This document shows, in pieces, positions 11,844 to 23,074 of a DNA stretch of 64,000 bases. The stretch lies in assembly GCA_030847615.1 (NCBI GenBank), contig JAUMIR010000003.1:283458265-283522264 (forward strand), read 5' to 3'. The stretch's first letter is position 1, and each line of letters opens with the position of its first letter. Under the pieces are notes generated by a model. It was not told the DNA's origin. It saw nothing but the letters and a program-made list of their open reading frames with translations, and ran no database searches. Origin of the DNA: Gambelia wislizenii (taxonomy: Eukaryota > Chordata > Lepidosauria > Squamata > Crotaphytidae). The position numbers and the translations under genes were made by a program.

Positions 11844-12162
11844 AGGACTTTTTCGGATGGAGAAATACACCGCAAGAAGGGTTGTCCCTCTTGTGACGCT
11901 GCTGCGTGGCAGGGGGGCCTTTCGTATGACGCCGTCCCCCTGCCAATTCTGTTCCGGAACAGATCGCAGCTCCAGTGTCATATTTGGCCTTTCTTAATCA
12001 TGGAAGTTGACCGTGATTAAGAAACGGCCAAATATGACGCTGGAGCTGCGATCTGTACCGGAACAGAATCGCCAGGGGGACGGCATCATATGAAATGCCC
12101 CCCTGCCACGCACGGGATGGACGACCCTTCTTGCGGTGTATTTCTCCGTCCGAAAAAGTCCT
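11844..12162. mobile_element. Foldback element nested in the hAT
   Basis: Two arms of about 150 bp are near-perfect inverted copies (AGGACTTTTTCGGATGGAGA at the left edge, TCTCCGTCCGAAAAAGTCCT at the right edge) around a loop of about 13 bp near 12001-12013. It has no coding capacity. Target-site duplication is not clear, so the superfamily is unassigned. Confidence 0.75.
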
Positions 12163-12703
12163 CAGTTATATTACTTTGTAATTTTCCCATAATAATTATG
12201 GGAAATCTCCTGATTCATAACACGCTCCAAAATCTGCCGGTAGTACTGCCAGTAGCCAGTACTGCCACTGCGGTTCCAGGCTTTGGCCTTGCGTTCGATC
12301 AATTGCATGAGTGGCAGCTGCCCGCAGGAATGCTCGTAGTACTCACATGTTTTACAACAGCAAGTCAGTGGCACCACATGAACAGTAGCAGTGCACAATG
12401 GCACATACCTCAATGCAAGTGAGGGAGTATGTGGGAAGCAAGCCAATGTTCAGTACGTAGTTCAAAGAAAAATTAAGCGTTATGAGCGGAATACATAAAT
12501 CAGTTTTTCTAAATCTTCTCTTCTTTCTTTTAAGCTTTTACTACCCCCTTACAGTTATTCATCACCCCCAAATGCACCTGTGGTCATCACCACCCCCCTG
12601 GATCGCTGCAGCGCCCACCGGGTAATGCCCACTTTGGGAATCACTGGTCTACAATAATAGATGTCAAAGATAGAGGGGGATAGCCCATCCAAACTTTACA
12701 TTA

Positions 12704-14549
12704 CTGTATATTCCGGCATATAAGACGACCTTTGAACCCCGAAAAATATACTACAAAATCGGGGGTCGTCTTATACGCCAAGTACACTTTGCTGTGCACA
12801 CCATCCGATCTCTTGCCTCTTCGCTCCCTTTGCAAACAGAGCAAAGAGACAGGAGATCGGATGCGGGGGTGAAGCAAAGTATTTACCGGTTCATTCTCCC
12901 CCCCTTCTCTGCCTTCTCCCCCTTTGGGAAGCAACCGAAGACAGAGGGGGGTGAACGTTGTGAGATCAAGCGGCGGCTGAGGCAAACCAGGTACGTTCGC
13001 TCCTTTCTTCCACCTTCCTGGAAGGTGGAAGAAAGGGGCGAATCCAGCAGTTTGCAGCAGCCGCAGCCCATTCCCTCCGTCTTCATTCCCTTCCAAAGGG
13101 AATGAAGATGGAGGTAATGGGGGGTGGACGAGGCAAACTGGGTACGTTCGCTTTCTTCCATCTTCCTGGAAAGTGGAAGGGGCGAATCCAGCGGTTTGCA
13201 ACGGCTGCCGCCCATTCCCTCTATCTTCATTCCCTTCCAAAGGGAATGAAGATGGAGGAAAGGGGGGCGGCGAGGCAAACCGGGTGTTTTCGCCCCTTTC
13301 TTCCACCTTCCTGGAAGGTGGAAGAAAGGGGCGAATACTGCGGTTTGCAATGGCCGCCCCCCCTAACCTCCGTCTTCATTCCCTTCCAAAGAGAATGAAG
13401 ACGGAGGAAAGGGGGGGCGGATGAGGCAAACCGCGTACGTTTGCTTCTTTCTTCCATCTTCCTGGAAGGTGGAAGAAAGGGGCGAATGCAGCAGTTTGCA
13501 ATGGCTGCCGCCCATTCCCCCGTCTTCATTCCTTTCCAAAGAGAATGAAGATGGAGGGAAGGGGGGGGGAGGATGAGGCAAACTGGGTATTTTCACCCCT
13601 TTCTTCCACATTCCAGGAAGGTGGAAGAAAGGGGCGAATATTGCGGTTTTCAACGGCTGCACCCGCTTCCCCCATCTTCATTCCTTTCCAAAGAGAATGA
13701 AGATGGAGGAACGGGGGGGGGGGGCGGACGAGGCAAACTGGGTATTTCCGCCCCTTTCTTCCACCTTCCTAGAAGGTGGAAGAAAGGGGCAAATCTTGCG
13801 GATTGCAGCAGCTGCCCCCACTTCCCCCATCTTCATTCTCTTCCAAAGAGAATGATGGGAATGAAGATGGAAGGAAGGGGGGCGGATGAGGCAAACCAGG
13901 TATATACGCCCCTTTCTTCCACCTTCGAGTCAAGTTTGACTGGAAGGTGGAAGAGAGGGGCGAATGCCATGGTTTGCCTTGGTGGTTGCCCATTTCCTCA
14001 GTCTTCGTTCCCTTCACAAAGGGAAGGAAGATGGAGGGAATGGGCAGCCACCGAGGTAAACCAGGTATATTCGGCCCTTTCTTCCAGCTTCCAGTCAAGG
14101 GTGACTGGAAGGTGGAAGAGAGGTGAATGCCGTGGTTTGACACGGATGCCACCCATCCCCTCCGTCTTTATTCCCTTTGTAAAAGGAATGAAGACAGAGC
14201 GAATGGGCGGTGGCGGAGGCAAACTGGGTTCATTCGGCCCCCTCCTCTGCCTTCACTCCCTTTGGGGAGCAACCGAAGGTGGAAGAGAGGGGCGAATGTA
14301 GCGGCTGGCTGGCTGGGCGAGCCCTACCAGCTGATCCTGTTCGCTTTCCCAACTCACAAGGAGATACTTGTGAGTTAGGAAACAAAGAGGATCAGCTTCC
14401 AAGGCTCCCCCAGCCAGCCAGCCAAATTGGGGGATGGTCTTATAAGGCGAATATATGCCAAACTCTAAATTTCTACTTGAAAACTGGGGGGTTGTCTTAT
14501 ACGCCCAGTTATCTTATACGCCAGAATATACTTATACGCCAGGATATAC
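12704..14549. mobile_element. Palindromic GC-rich transposon, copy A
   Basis: Inserted in L1-B coding sequence (FTL / YYKASG) with TA at both borders. The left end is CTGTATATTCCGGCATATAA; the right end reads TTATACGCCAGGATATAC. The interior (about 12980-14230) is a tandem array of roughly 150-200 bp units. Each contains two hairpins: TTCCACCTTCCTGGAAGGTGG and CATTCCCTTCCAAAGGGAATG types. Apparent proteins of 100-240 residues in all six frames are repeat artefacts. Confidence 0.8.
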
Positions 14550-15390
14550 TATATATTATAAGGCAAGTGGATTAATCTGGTTAGAAAATTGGATAAAACT
14601 ACGAAATCATACACTTTTAAATTTAGAATTAGATGATGTAAGATACCAGTATACGCGCATACTTGTGGTATGGGAAATCGCTCAGTGATAAAGAATTCGA
14701 AAATCATACTATTAGGAAGGTTTTATTGAAATTTGGAAATCAATCAAGCAAAAATTCTATAGGAACATTCCATTTGGTGGGTATAACCATTGGAAGCATG
14801 CCAAAGGAGGTGGACAAACCAAGATATATGGATTAAATATAGAGACTTGATAATCTGGCAGGATGAAACACCTCTTGGTTTGAAAAGAAGGGATGAAACT
14901 TAAAGAACAGGGATATGATATACATTGGTTCACATACCACCAAATAAATACCAGATTTAAGGAGGACAGATGAGAACACAATTTTGATAAAGAAAACAAT
15001 GAATTTTATAAAATTATTTGGGGTACAAATAGGAAGAAAATTGCCAAAATTTATAGATCACTACTAGACAGAGATCTAGAGTCGGAGATGGTTCAAGATG
15101 CTATGATCAAGTGGGCAAGGGATACAGGGGAACCAATAACCATGGAACAATGGGAAAATGCTTGGAGGAAAACAAATTCCTTCACTGCTAGCCAAGACTT
15201 GAAGTAGAATCACTTACAAATAGCTAACAGGTGATATCTAATGCCAGCAAGAATAAGTAAAATTTATAAACTAGAAAATAAAAATTGCTAGAGGTGTGAT
15301 AAGGAGGTAGGATCAATATATCACCTGTGGTGGGGGTGTAAGATCATAAAGAATTTTTGGGAGAAAATTCATAAAGCAATCCAGAAAATA

Positions 15391-15708
15391 TTGAGAATAT
15401 CAATCCCTTTGGACCCTCAACTATATCTCCTGAATATAACATCAATGCTTGAGAAACAAGATGAGAAACATCACTGGAGGGTACTATTATACTGTATCAC
15501 AGAGGCGAGATTATTAATAGCTGCAAATTGGAAAAACAAAGAAGCCCCAGATATGGAAACTTGGCTACACAAATTGTTAGAAATGAAAGATAATGATAAA
15601 TTAACCCGAATAGCAAATAAAAGTAAAATTGAGAAAATTAATTCGGACTGGACCCCAATAGCAGATTATCTGAATACACGATGGAATATTCAAATAAGGA
15701 ACACTTAG
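15391..15708 (+). pseudogene. L1-B ORF2 C-terminal fragment
   Basis: Starts MRISIPLDPQLYLL and contains TEARLLIAANWKNKEAPDME followed by a helix-rich C-terminus, the layout of the last part of L1 ORF2p in squamate L1s. The related piece in L1-A lies at 17012-17311. No start of its own; it is a chance open frame within decayed ORF2. Confidence 0.65.
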
Positions 15709-17011
15709 ATCAGTGAGTTAGTTTGGAGCATCAGGAAGCTTTAGGATACCATAGAACAAGGTAAATTAGGAAAGTAGCAAAATGCAGGTTTAGGTAAACA
15801 GATGTGGTTAAAAACAGTAAAGCGTGTGTTAAAGTTATTTTTATAAGAGTGAAGTAAAATTGGAATGATGTATAAACGATAGACTGTTGGAATAGAAGGA
15901 TAAGGAGTAGTTTAACAGTCTATTACAACCAGATTGGGCACACATAATGGTGGAAGTCAATGGAGGTTAAGTAATGAAAGTTTGTAACAATATTTTGATT
16001 GAACTGTATGATTATATGTAAAGTCTAAAATAAATACATAAATAAATAAATAATGTTGCCTATTAAAATATCAGAGATGGAATTGAAAAAATGGCAAAAT
16101 GTGATAAATAATTATTGTAACAGAAGCAAAAGATCAAGAATATAAATAGATGGTATAAAAACCCTCAAAAGGGGGTTTAGATTTACCTAATTTGAAGCTA
16201 TACTATGTAGCTAATCAATTGAGATATACTATTGATCGTATTGTAGAATTAAAAGAAATTGAGTAGTTGGAAACAAATAAACAGGAAATAGATCTAAAAT
16301 TAAGAAACATATTTTTTTGTAAACCTGGAAAGAAAATTAGGGAAAATTAGGGAAATATTAGATATTTGGATCAAATATAAAAAGGTATTGGCTCCGGAAA
16401 TATCTCCATTAACTCCAGTGACACTGCTGGAGGGTTTTCCAGCAAATTTAAGAAATGAAGGGGAAATAAAGCTGGGAGGACAAGAAATAATAAGATTGAA
16501 GGAATGGTTGGAAAAAAAGAAAAAGAAAAGTTATTTGAAAAAAGCATTAAGAGAACAAGAAATTACATGGTTCAAATTAACACAGAGCAGTGGACAAAAA
16601 AATGGTTAAAGGGGGGAGACTGTAGAAAATATACAAAATTTGAAGAATTAATTTTACAAGCCACCCAAGAGAAAACTACTATAAACAGTATTACAAGTAA
16701 AATCTATAAATTATTGGAAAATGAAGATTTGCAAGATTATCTTAAAGAAATATGGGAAACAGATGTAGCAACTGTAATAGATAGATGTAGGTGGGAGAAA
16801 ATATGGAATATGCGTTATTTGAAAACATTATAAGTAAGAATAAAAGAAAATTATTATAAGATAGTATGGAGATGGTATCTAACACCGGTAAGATTGAACC
16901 AAATAGATTAAAAATATTCAGCACAGTGTTGGAGGGGATGTCAAGAATTGGAGACGTATATTCATATGTGGTGGCATTGTAAATACGTGCAGAGTTTTTT
17001 GCCAAATAGTA

Positions 17012-17311
17012 ATGAAGGAGATAAATGAAATAATGGAGATAAATATACCCTTATGTCCTGAAATAGTGTTATTATCATATTATGACAAAATACAAGAGTC
17101 CCAAGTTACTAAGGATTTATTAACAAATTTGTTGACAGCAGCGAGCTTAATAATAGCAAGGAAGTGGAAAGTACAAGGCAACTATCAAATAGAAGAAAGA
17201 TACAGTGAAGTATGGGATATAGCTATAAATGAGAAATTAACTAACAGTATTAAAGAAAAAAAGGAATGTTCAATAAGAAAGATTTTGGAGAGAAATGGAA
17301 CAAGTTTTTAG
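17012..17311 (+). pseudogene. L1-A ORF2 C-terminal fragment
   Basis: Contains LLTAASLIIARKWKVQGNYQ and ends near the L1-A 3' UTR. It is homologous in layout to 15391-15708. Decayed and non-functional. Confidence 0.6.
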
Positions 17312-17374
17312 AATTTGTATTAATAAAGGGGACAGGAAGCAAACCACCGTTGGAAACAATGGAATTTTGGAAAG

Positions 17375-17550
17375 AGGGATTAATGTAAGGTTGAGGTCCC
17401 AGGGTGGAGGGAATCACTTATATGTTAATAAGTATAATTGTTGTATGAGTTGGGTTTATAATTTGTATGTTTTTAAAAATAAATAAAAATTATTGTACAA
17501 AAAAAACCCTAGAGTAGACTGTCACTATAGACTGAAGCAGCTCTATTAGT
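17375..17550 (+). repeat. Inverted duplication, arm 1 (L1-A tail plus BovB junction)
   Basis: This segment spans the 3' end of L1-A, its A-rich tail, the target duplication and 30 bp of BovB. Its reverse complement is found almost unchanged at 18538-18716. Confidence 0.85.
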
Positions 17551-18537
17551 ATGCCATCTGTTCCTGTTAATTTATTTCTCCCAAGTGCTCTGAGTGCAGC
17601 TTCCACTTCACTTTTTAAAGCTGTAGGTTCATCTTCATATGGTCATCCTTTCATCTTTTTTATATAGTCTTCAGTGTATTGTTTCCAACTTAAAAAAAAA
17701 TTCTACGTGGTCATGTAATGTGTTCCCCTGCTGGTTGTAGAGCATCCCTACTCTTGGTTAAAATTCCCCTTTGATTTCTCAGATCTTGTGGAAGAGGTCT
17801 CTTGTTCTTCATTTTTGATTGCCACCTTCTATTTCTCTGTATTGATTATTATAGTAGTTTTCCTTTTCCCTGTGCACAAGTCACTGAACAGTTGCATTTA
17901 GGATTCTGACTCTGCTCCTGTCAACTTTTGCTTTTGCTTCTTTTCTGACCTTAACTGCTTGAACAGTTTCATTTGTCATCCATTGAGGCTTCTTTCTTTT
18001 TGGTAGCAGATAGGTGTCTTTCTGCAGTCCTCCCTGACAATGTTCCTCGCTTCAGTAAACAGTTCTTCTGGCTCCTGGTCAATTAGACTTAATAAAGCAA
18101 ACCTATTTTTTACATTGATCTTTAAATTCTATGGGGATATCCTACAGGTTGTATTTTGGCACGATGCTTGGTTTACTGTTCTTCTTTAGCTTTACTCTAA
18201 CTTTTGAAATTAGTAGTTCATGGTTTATGCCACAATCTGCTCCTGGTCTTGTTTATGCAAAGGGAACAGAGCTTCTCCAACTTCTGCTTCCAAGTATGTA
18301 GTCTATTTGATTTCTATATTGGCCATCAGGTGATGTCCATGTATACAGTCACCTCTAATTGCTTGAAGAACAAACTGTTGGCCTTGCAAATTTCAGTCAG
18401 TTGTTGTACTACTTCATTTCGTGATCCTAGCTCAAATTCTCCTACAATCTTTGATTCTACTCCGTTTCCCGCTTTTTGCATTCCAGTCATCTATGATTAC
18501 AAAGTAGTCTTGTTCTGGTGTGTGATCAATTTTCTCA

Positions 18538-18716
18538 ACTAATAGAGCTGCTTCAGTCTATAGTGACAGTCTACTCTAGTTCTTTTTTTTTTGTACAATA
18601 ATTTTTATTTATTTTTAATAACATACAAATTATAAACCCAACTCATACAACAATTATACTTATTAACATATAAGTGATTCCCTCCACCCTGGGACCTCAA
18701 CCTTACATTCATCCCT
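18538..18716 (-). repeat. Inverted duplication, arm 2
   Basis: Reverse complement of 17375-17550 with very few differences, mainly in the T-run. It interrupts BovB between TGTGATCAATTTTCTC and CATCAACTCCAGC. A separate L1 insertion is unlikely because the BovB flank of arm 1 is copied too. Confidence 0.85.
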
Positions 18717-18784
18717 TCATCAACTCCAGCACAGAACTCCAGCACAGAATTTCTTCTTCTTCTACCTCTGTAGTTGGAGCATTA

Positions 18785-19979
18785 CCGTATATTCCGGCGT
18801 ATAAGACGACTTTTGAAGCCTGGAAAATAGACTCCAAAGTCAGGGGTCATCTTATACGCCAGGTACACGCTTTGCCTCACCGGCCACCCAATCTCCTGCC
18901 TCTTCGCTCCCTTCGCAAATGGAGCGAAGATGCAGGAGATCGGGTGGGGAGGTGAGACAAAGTGAAGCGGCGGCGCCCCAAAACCAGCCAGACACGGCAG
19001 CTTCCCCCACTGCCTTTGGAGCCATGCGGGGCGGGAGACGTTTCTCCGTGACTGGCAGCCACGGAGAAGCCCTCCCTCCCCACGTGGCTTCCCCCCTTCT
19101 CCTTTAGCTGCATGGGGTGGGGGGTCTCCTCCGTGACTGGCAGCCATGGAGAAGCCCTCCCTCCCCACGCGGCTTCCCCCTCTTCTCCTTCAGCTGCGCA
19201 GGGTGGGGGGTCTCCTCCGTGACTGGCAGCCACGGAGAAGCCCGCCCTCCCCGCGCGGCTTCCCCCACTGCCTCTGGAGCCGCATGGGGCGGGAGACGCT
19301 TCTCTGTGACTGGCAGCCACGGAGAAGCCCTCCCTCCCCGCGCGGCTTCCCCCCTTCTCCTTCAGCTGCGCGGGGTGGGGGGTCTCCTCCGTGACTGGCA
19401 GCCACGGAGAAGATCACCCCCCACCCTGCGCAGCTTCCCCCACTGCCTCTGGAGCCGCTCGGGGCGGGAGAAGCTTCTCCGTGACTGGCAGCCATGGAGA
19501 AGCCCTCCCTCCCCGTGCAGCTGTGGGGTAGAGCAGGGGCTCTTCACCTTTTCTTTACCAGAGACCGCCTATGAAAATCTTTTGTTGCTGGGGTCCCTCA
19601 AGACTTAACTCAAGATTTAAAGCCATAATAATAATAATAATAATAATATATCATTACACCATCCATTCAACCTTCCCTCAGAGGCACTGGAGGAAGAGAG
19701 AAGTCAACCAGCCAACCTTTGTCTTGGCTCCTGTCACTGCAGGGAGGAGGTGGGCCAAGCAGCCTTCAAGTCTTCACAGACCCCCACGGATCACAGGTTA
19801 AGAACCACTGGTGCACAGTGCATAAAAGGAGGCTGGAGGGGGGAGTTTGGGATATACTTGCAATATAAGAGAAGGGGGGACGTCTTATACGGCGAGTATA
19901 TCCCAAACTCTATATTTTAACTTGAAAATTGGGTGGGGGGTCTTATACGCCCAGTCGTCTTATACGCCAGAATATACGG
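18785..19979. mobile_element. Palindromic GC-rich transposon, copy B
   Basis: Inserted in BovB with TA at 18783-18784 and 19980-19981. The termini CCGTATATTCCGGCGTATAA and TTATACGCCAGAATATACGG are near-perfect inverted repeats. The interior (about 19020-19510) is an array built on GACTGGCAGCCACGGAGAAG and CTGCGCGGGGTGGGG, unlike copies A and C. A hAT-like element (19534-19814) is nested near its right end. Confidence 0.85.
19534..19814. mobile_element. Non-autonomous hAT-like element, copy 2, nested in copy B
   Basis: Same family as 1898-2265: CAGGGGCTCTTCACC at left, GGTTAAGAACCACTG at right, with a (ATA)n run inside. An 8-bp duplication is not clear. Confidence 0.65.
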
Positions 19980-20700
19980 TAACTTTGATTATAGTTTATA
20001 CTGATGAGTTTCCCCTGAAGTCTTATTGAAATACTTTGGTCAGACTTTGCATTATATTCTTTGACTGCTTTTGCAACATCTCTCCTCACTATTAATGCCA
20101 CCCATTTCTTCTTAGATTTTCATTTCCTGAGTAAAACATTGTGTAATTTTCGGACTCAAACGTTCTATTCCTGTCCACTTTAGCTTGCTCAGTCCAGGTG
20201 TTGCAATGTTTATACATTCTATTTCTTGTTTTACTATGTCTACCTTCCCTGATTCAAGCTTCTTATGTTCCATGTTCTTATAATATGTGTTGTGCACCTT
20301 CAGACTTTCTTTTTGCCTCTGAGAACATCAACAGCTGACCGTCCTCTTTCAGCTTGAGTCCAGATGCATCATTAGCCGTAGCACTACTTGTAACTGTCCT
20401 ATGCCGTACCTCAGTAGCTCAATGAGTGCCATCCAACCTGGGAGTTTCATCTTCTGGCACTATCTGTTGTTTCATTTTGGATTGGCTCATAATAGGGTTT
20501 TCATGGTGAAATATATTCAAAAGGAAGTTTACTGTGACTCCTTCTGTGTAGTACCAACAAGTCTTAGCTATGGTGCCACTGGCATTGTCTCTGAGATATC
20601 CTCTCCCAGTATCAACCCCCACTACTGCTGCTGCCCACTAGCTGTTTGGTACATTTAGTTTGGCTCCTCAGAAAAAGCCTGTTTGACAAGGGAGACCCTA

Positions 20701-21379
20701 CCAGCAGCACTACGCAACTAACTAACAATCTGTAATCAGAGTGTATGTTTGTAAAAGGGGGGGGCGTGTTGATGTTTTTAAATATGTGTGCAAGCTGCCT
20801 TTAAAAAATGTTTTTAAATGCAAGGTGAGAATACATATATTTTTAGTACCCATGATCAGGGGAAAAGGTTTATCTAGGCATCTGGAAGACCACAGAGTTG
20901 TGCTGGAGGTGATCTCTCTAGGCATTGGGAGGTCCTCCAGCTCTACATCAGATTCCTTTGGCCACAGAGAATGGTCTTCAGTTTCACTTTCATTGTTCAA
21001 AAATGTCTTAAGAGTGTTTCAAATCATTGTTGAGGTAGTCAGAACAAGGAAGGTTAGAGTTCTTTTGTGTTTTAATTTTAATTAGTTTTTAATTAGTTGG
21101 GCTGTGTTTATGGTGTCAGTGAGTTTTGTGTAGTTACTACAGTTTTAGTTGTAGCTTTATATAGGTATTATATATGTATAGGATGTTCTTATTTTTCTTC
21201 ATTTTCCTGGCCTTTTCTCTTTGTATGTTTTGTTTATGCATGTTGATTATTTGCTATGACTGGGTGTTGTGAACGAATTTTTTGTGTTTTAAACTCTAAT
21301 AAATAAACTTTTTTAAAAAGTCCATTTAGTGCAGCTCTCTCATTTCTAACAGTGGCTGGTTAAATGCTGGTTCACAGTA
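20701..21379. other. Unassigned intron 8 sequence
   Basis: No family recognised. It ends with CTCTAATAAATAAAC near 21297, which could be the A-rich tail of an old retroelement in plus orientation, but I cannot name it. Confidence 0.4.
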
Positions 21380-21635
21380 CAGTAACACCCCCATATCCAC
21401 TGATTCATTATCCAATGATTCAATTCTCCACTGGACACAAAACAGCACAACTACCATAGAGTCTTCCTAGAAAATGTGTCCTCTCTAGCCATTTTCTAGG
21501 TCCTCCAAGGCAACTCTATGGTATTTTAAACCAGGGGTCCCATTATTTTCAATGGTGTTCACTATTATCCAAGGTTTTCAGTATCCAAGGGGCCGTCCCA
21601 GAATGAATCCCCAGCAGATATGGGGTCCTACTGAA
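21380..21635. mobile_element. Tigger-like MITE (family of 8585)
   Basis: Left end CAGTAACACCCCCATATCCA preceded by TA; right end ATATGGGGTCCTACTG. It contains CCATAGAGTCTTCCTAG and CAACTCTATGGTAT in inverted relation. Confidence 0.65.
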
Positions 21636-21873
21636 TAGCATAAAGACCACAAACCGCCACTACAATTTTCCCCTAGCAATTGGTGCTGAGAGCTATAGAG
21701 TCCCTGAACCTGGAAGGTACATTTGGTAATTGCAGTTAGGATCCCACTGATAGACCTGTCCTTTTAATCACTGCATTGTACCTGTGCTGTTCTTTTAGAT
21801 AATGCACTCTAATTAACAGAGTCCACAAAGCCCTATGCTTTAAAAAAAGTAAAACAAAAGCATTACTGAATAC

Positions 21874-21974
21874 CTGTTAAGTGTCCACTCATTGTTTTAT
21901 CATGGCTGTTGAATAGCTGCCTATATTTCAGTCGTGATGATTGAGGAACAGCCCATTCTGCTGCTGGAGAAGCA
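21874..21974 (-). CDS. ITSN1: ITSN1 exon 8: start of EH domain 2
   Basis: The 101-nt exon covers residues 207 (last base) to 241 (first base): [11 protein letters not shown] then [20 protein letters not shown] and [18 protein letters not shown] is the conserved opening of EH domain 2. The acceptor is GATGGTTCCAG and the donor GTATTC, a weaker donor than most in this gene. It is separated from exon 9 by the 16.3-kb nested-transposon intron. Confidence 0.95.
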
Positions 21975-22690
21975 CTGGAACCATCAAAAGAGACAATTAT
22001 CCATTATCATCCCATCACATCAAACATGACAGAACATGAAATAAAGAACCACCATTCCAAGCAATCCAAGTTCTAATTTATGATTAGCTTTATAAAAAAA
22101 AAAAGTCACTTGTTCTTTAAATATTAACACTACTCAACATGTGACAACAAAATTAAGAAAGCTGATGCATTTGTCACATACATTTTGTTGTCTAAAGGAA
22201 ACTTCTTTTGTTATACTTTTAGCATTGCGCCAAAGACATTTTGTTCTAATTAACCTCTCTGCAAAGACGGACTGTTCTTTTAACACACATCTTCTCTATC
22301 AAACTTTTTTCTGCCTTTGCTCTCTGACTTTTAAAACTTTGTTTCTGACATTCATACACCATTTTCCTCCTATTATCAATGCCTACAAAGTATAAAATAA
22401 TATCACACTCTTAAATATGCAATTGTCATAAAACCATAATACTGCTAGAACAGTGCCTAAAAATACCAGCTAGGAAGAAACATACATTAAAATCTTAGTG
22501 AAGCAATCAATCTTAATATTTAAAAGCATGTAAGTTTGAGACCTGTAAGAATTTCATTCTTCAATTCAGAGATCACACCAAACTAAGATTAGCTGACTGT
22601 TTTCCCATCAGTCAGCCCTCCAGTTTCTGTGGTGCAGTAGCCAGAGGTGGACAAAAGAGCTGTGTGTATATTTACTTTAGATATTAAAAG
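21975..22690. other. ITSN1 intron 7, gene-proximal part
   Basis: No recognised element between exon 8 and the DIRS element. Confidence 0.6.
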
Positions 22691-22746
22691 GACAGGTTGC
22701 TTACCTGTAACCATAGATCTTCGAGTGGTCTTCTGTGAATTCACAC
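22691..22746. repeat. DIRS 1 3' terminus
   Basis: A 56-bp terminal segment starting GACAGGTTGCTTACCTGTAA. It is the reverse complement of 22979-23034 at 55 of 56 positions. Confidence 0.85.
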
Positions 22747-22978
22747 AGTTGGGTTATTCCTGTGCCTGCGCAGAGCGTTCGGAACCTTCTGGAATCGCTA
22801 AGTAGAATGGGCTTTGATACATTTTTGGCAGTAACTCCGCCTACCCTAACGGTCCCTTTTAAGGCACTCCCACCTAATTCCCCTCAGTTCCTTGAATGAT
22901 GCTGCAACCAGCAGCATCAGGAACATTAAGCATGTTTATATGATGTAGTAGGACATAGAGGGAAGGATGGGCGGGTCT

Positions 22979-23074
22979 GTGTGAATTCACAGAAGACCAC
23001 TCGAAGATCTATGGTTACAGGTAAGCAACCTGTTCATCTTCTTCGTGGTCTCTGTGAATCACACAGTTGGGTAG
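22979..23074. repeat. DIRS 1 internal complementary region (ICR)
   Basis: The first part (22979-23034) is complementary to the left terminus. The second (about 23035-23074, CTTCTTCGTGGTCTCTGTGA) is complementary to the right terminus at 28845-28884. The two element ends are thus joined head to tail in complementary form, the known ICR arrangement of DIRS-1 that templates the termini during circle formation. Confidence 0.85.

Larger units (their letters stand above)
9589..12646 (-). mobile_element. hAT transposon (Charlie/ZBED-like) with transposase remnants, inserted in L1-B
   Basis: The left end CAGTGGTTCCCAAAC and right end GTTTGGGAATCACTG-type terminus (ACTTTGGGAATCACTG) are inverted. The flanks GTCTACGT (9581-9588) and GTCTACAA (12647-12654) form an 8-bp target duplication with two mismatches. 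Length 3058 bp, of which 319 bp is a nested foldback. The transposase is on the minus strand, broken. Confidence 0.85.
9559..16052 (+). mobile_element. L1-B: 5'-truncated L1 inserted in L1-A
   Basis: Target duplication ATGTTACCTATTAA (9545-9558) and ATGTTGCCTATTAA (16053-16066), 13 of 14 identical, both in the L1-A MLPIK coding stretch. L1-B reads RT C-terminal sequence from its first base, is interrupted by the hAT and by palindromic element A, and resumes at about 14551. It ends in (AAAT)n near 16025-16052. Its C-terminal domain is best seen at 15391-15708. Confidence 0.8.
9291..17508 (+). mobile_element. L1-A: 5'-truncated L1, split by L1-B
   Basis: Target duplication CTAGAGTAGACT at 9279-9290 and 17509-17520 (12 of 12) places this L1 in the BovB. 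L1-A itself is 9291-9558 plus 16067-17508. It encodes the RT C-terminal region (KQMKYLGINI, then MLPIKISEMELKKWQN) and ends in an A-rich tail (AAATAAAAATTATTGTAC plus A-run). Stops and frameshifts are present. Confidence 0.8.
7160..20700 (-). mobile_element. BovB (RTE) LINE, near full length, split by nested insertions
   Basis: Sense is minus, so the 3' end is at about 7160 and the 5' part at about 20700. Pieces are 7160-9290, 17509-18537, 18717-18784 and 19980-20700. Removing the inserted elements leaves roughly 3.2 kb, close to the usual BovB length. The 3' end (GACTTCAACTTATGGCGACC on plus) is the BovB/Sauria SINE tail, and 8148-8358 encodes RT-type GKGVRQGC. The element is old and carries stops and frameshifts throughout. 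It lies in the same orientation as ITSN1. Confidence 0.8.

Noticed and set aside
12701..14378. Open frames of 80-240 codons in several frames on both strands
   Set aside because: They lie in the palindromic tandem array of element A. Pro/Arg/Gly-rich, mutually overlapping and without family similarity; products of the repeat.
18782..19608. GC-rich open frames up to 163 codons and a CpG-rich segment that could be read as a promoter island
   Set aside because: The GC richness comes from the array inside transposon B, bounded by its inverted ends. It is internal to the gene, with no exon next to it.
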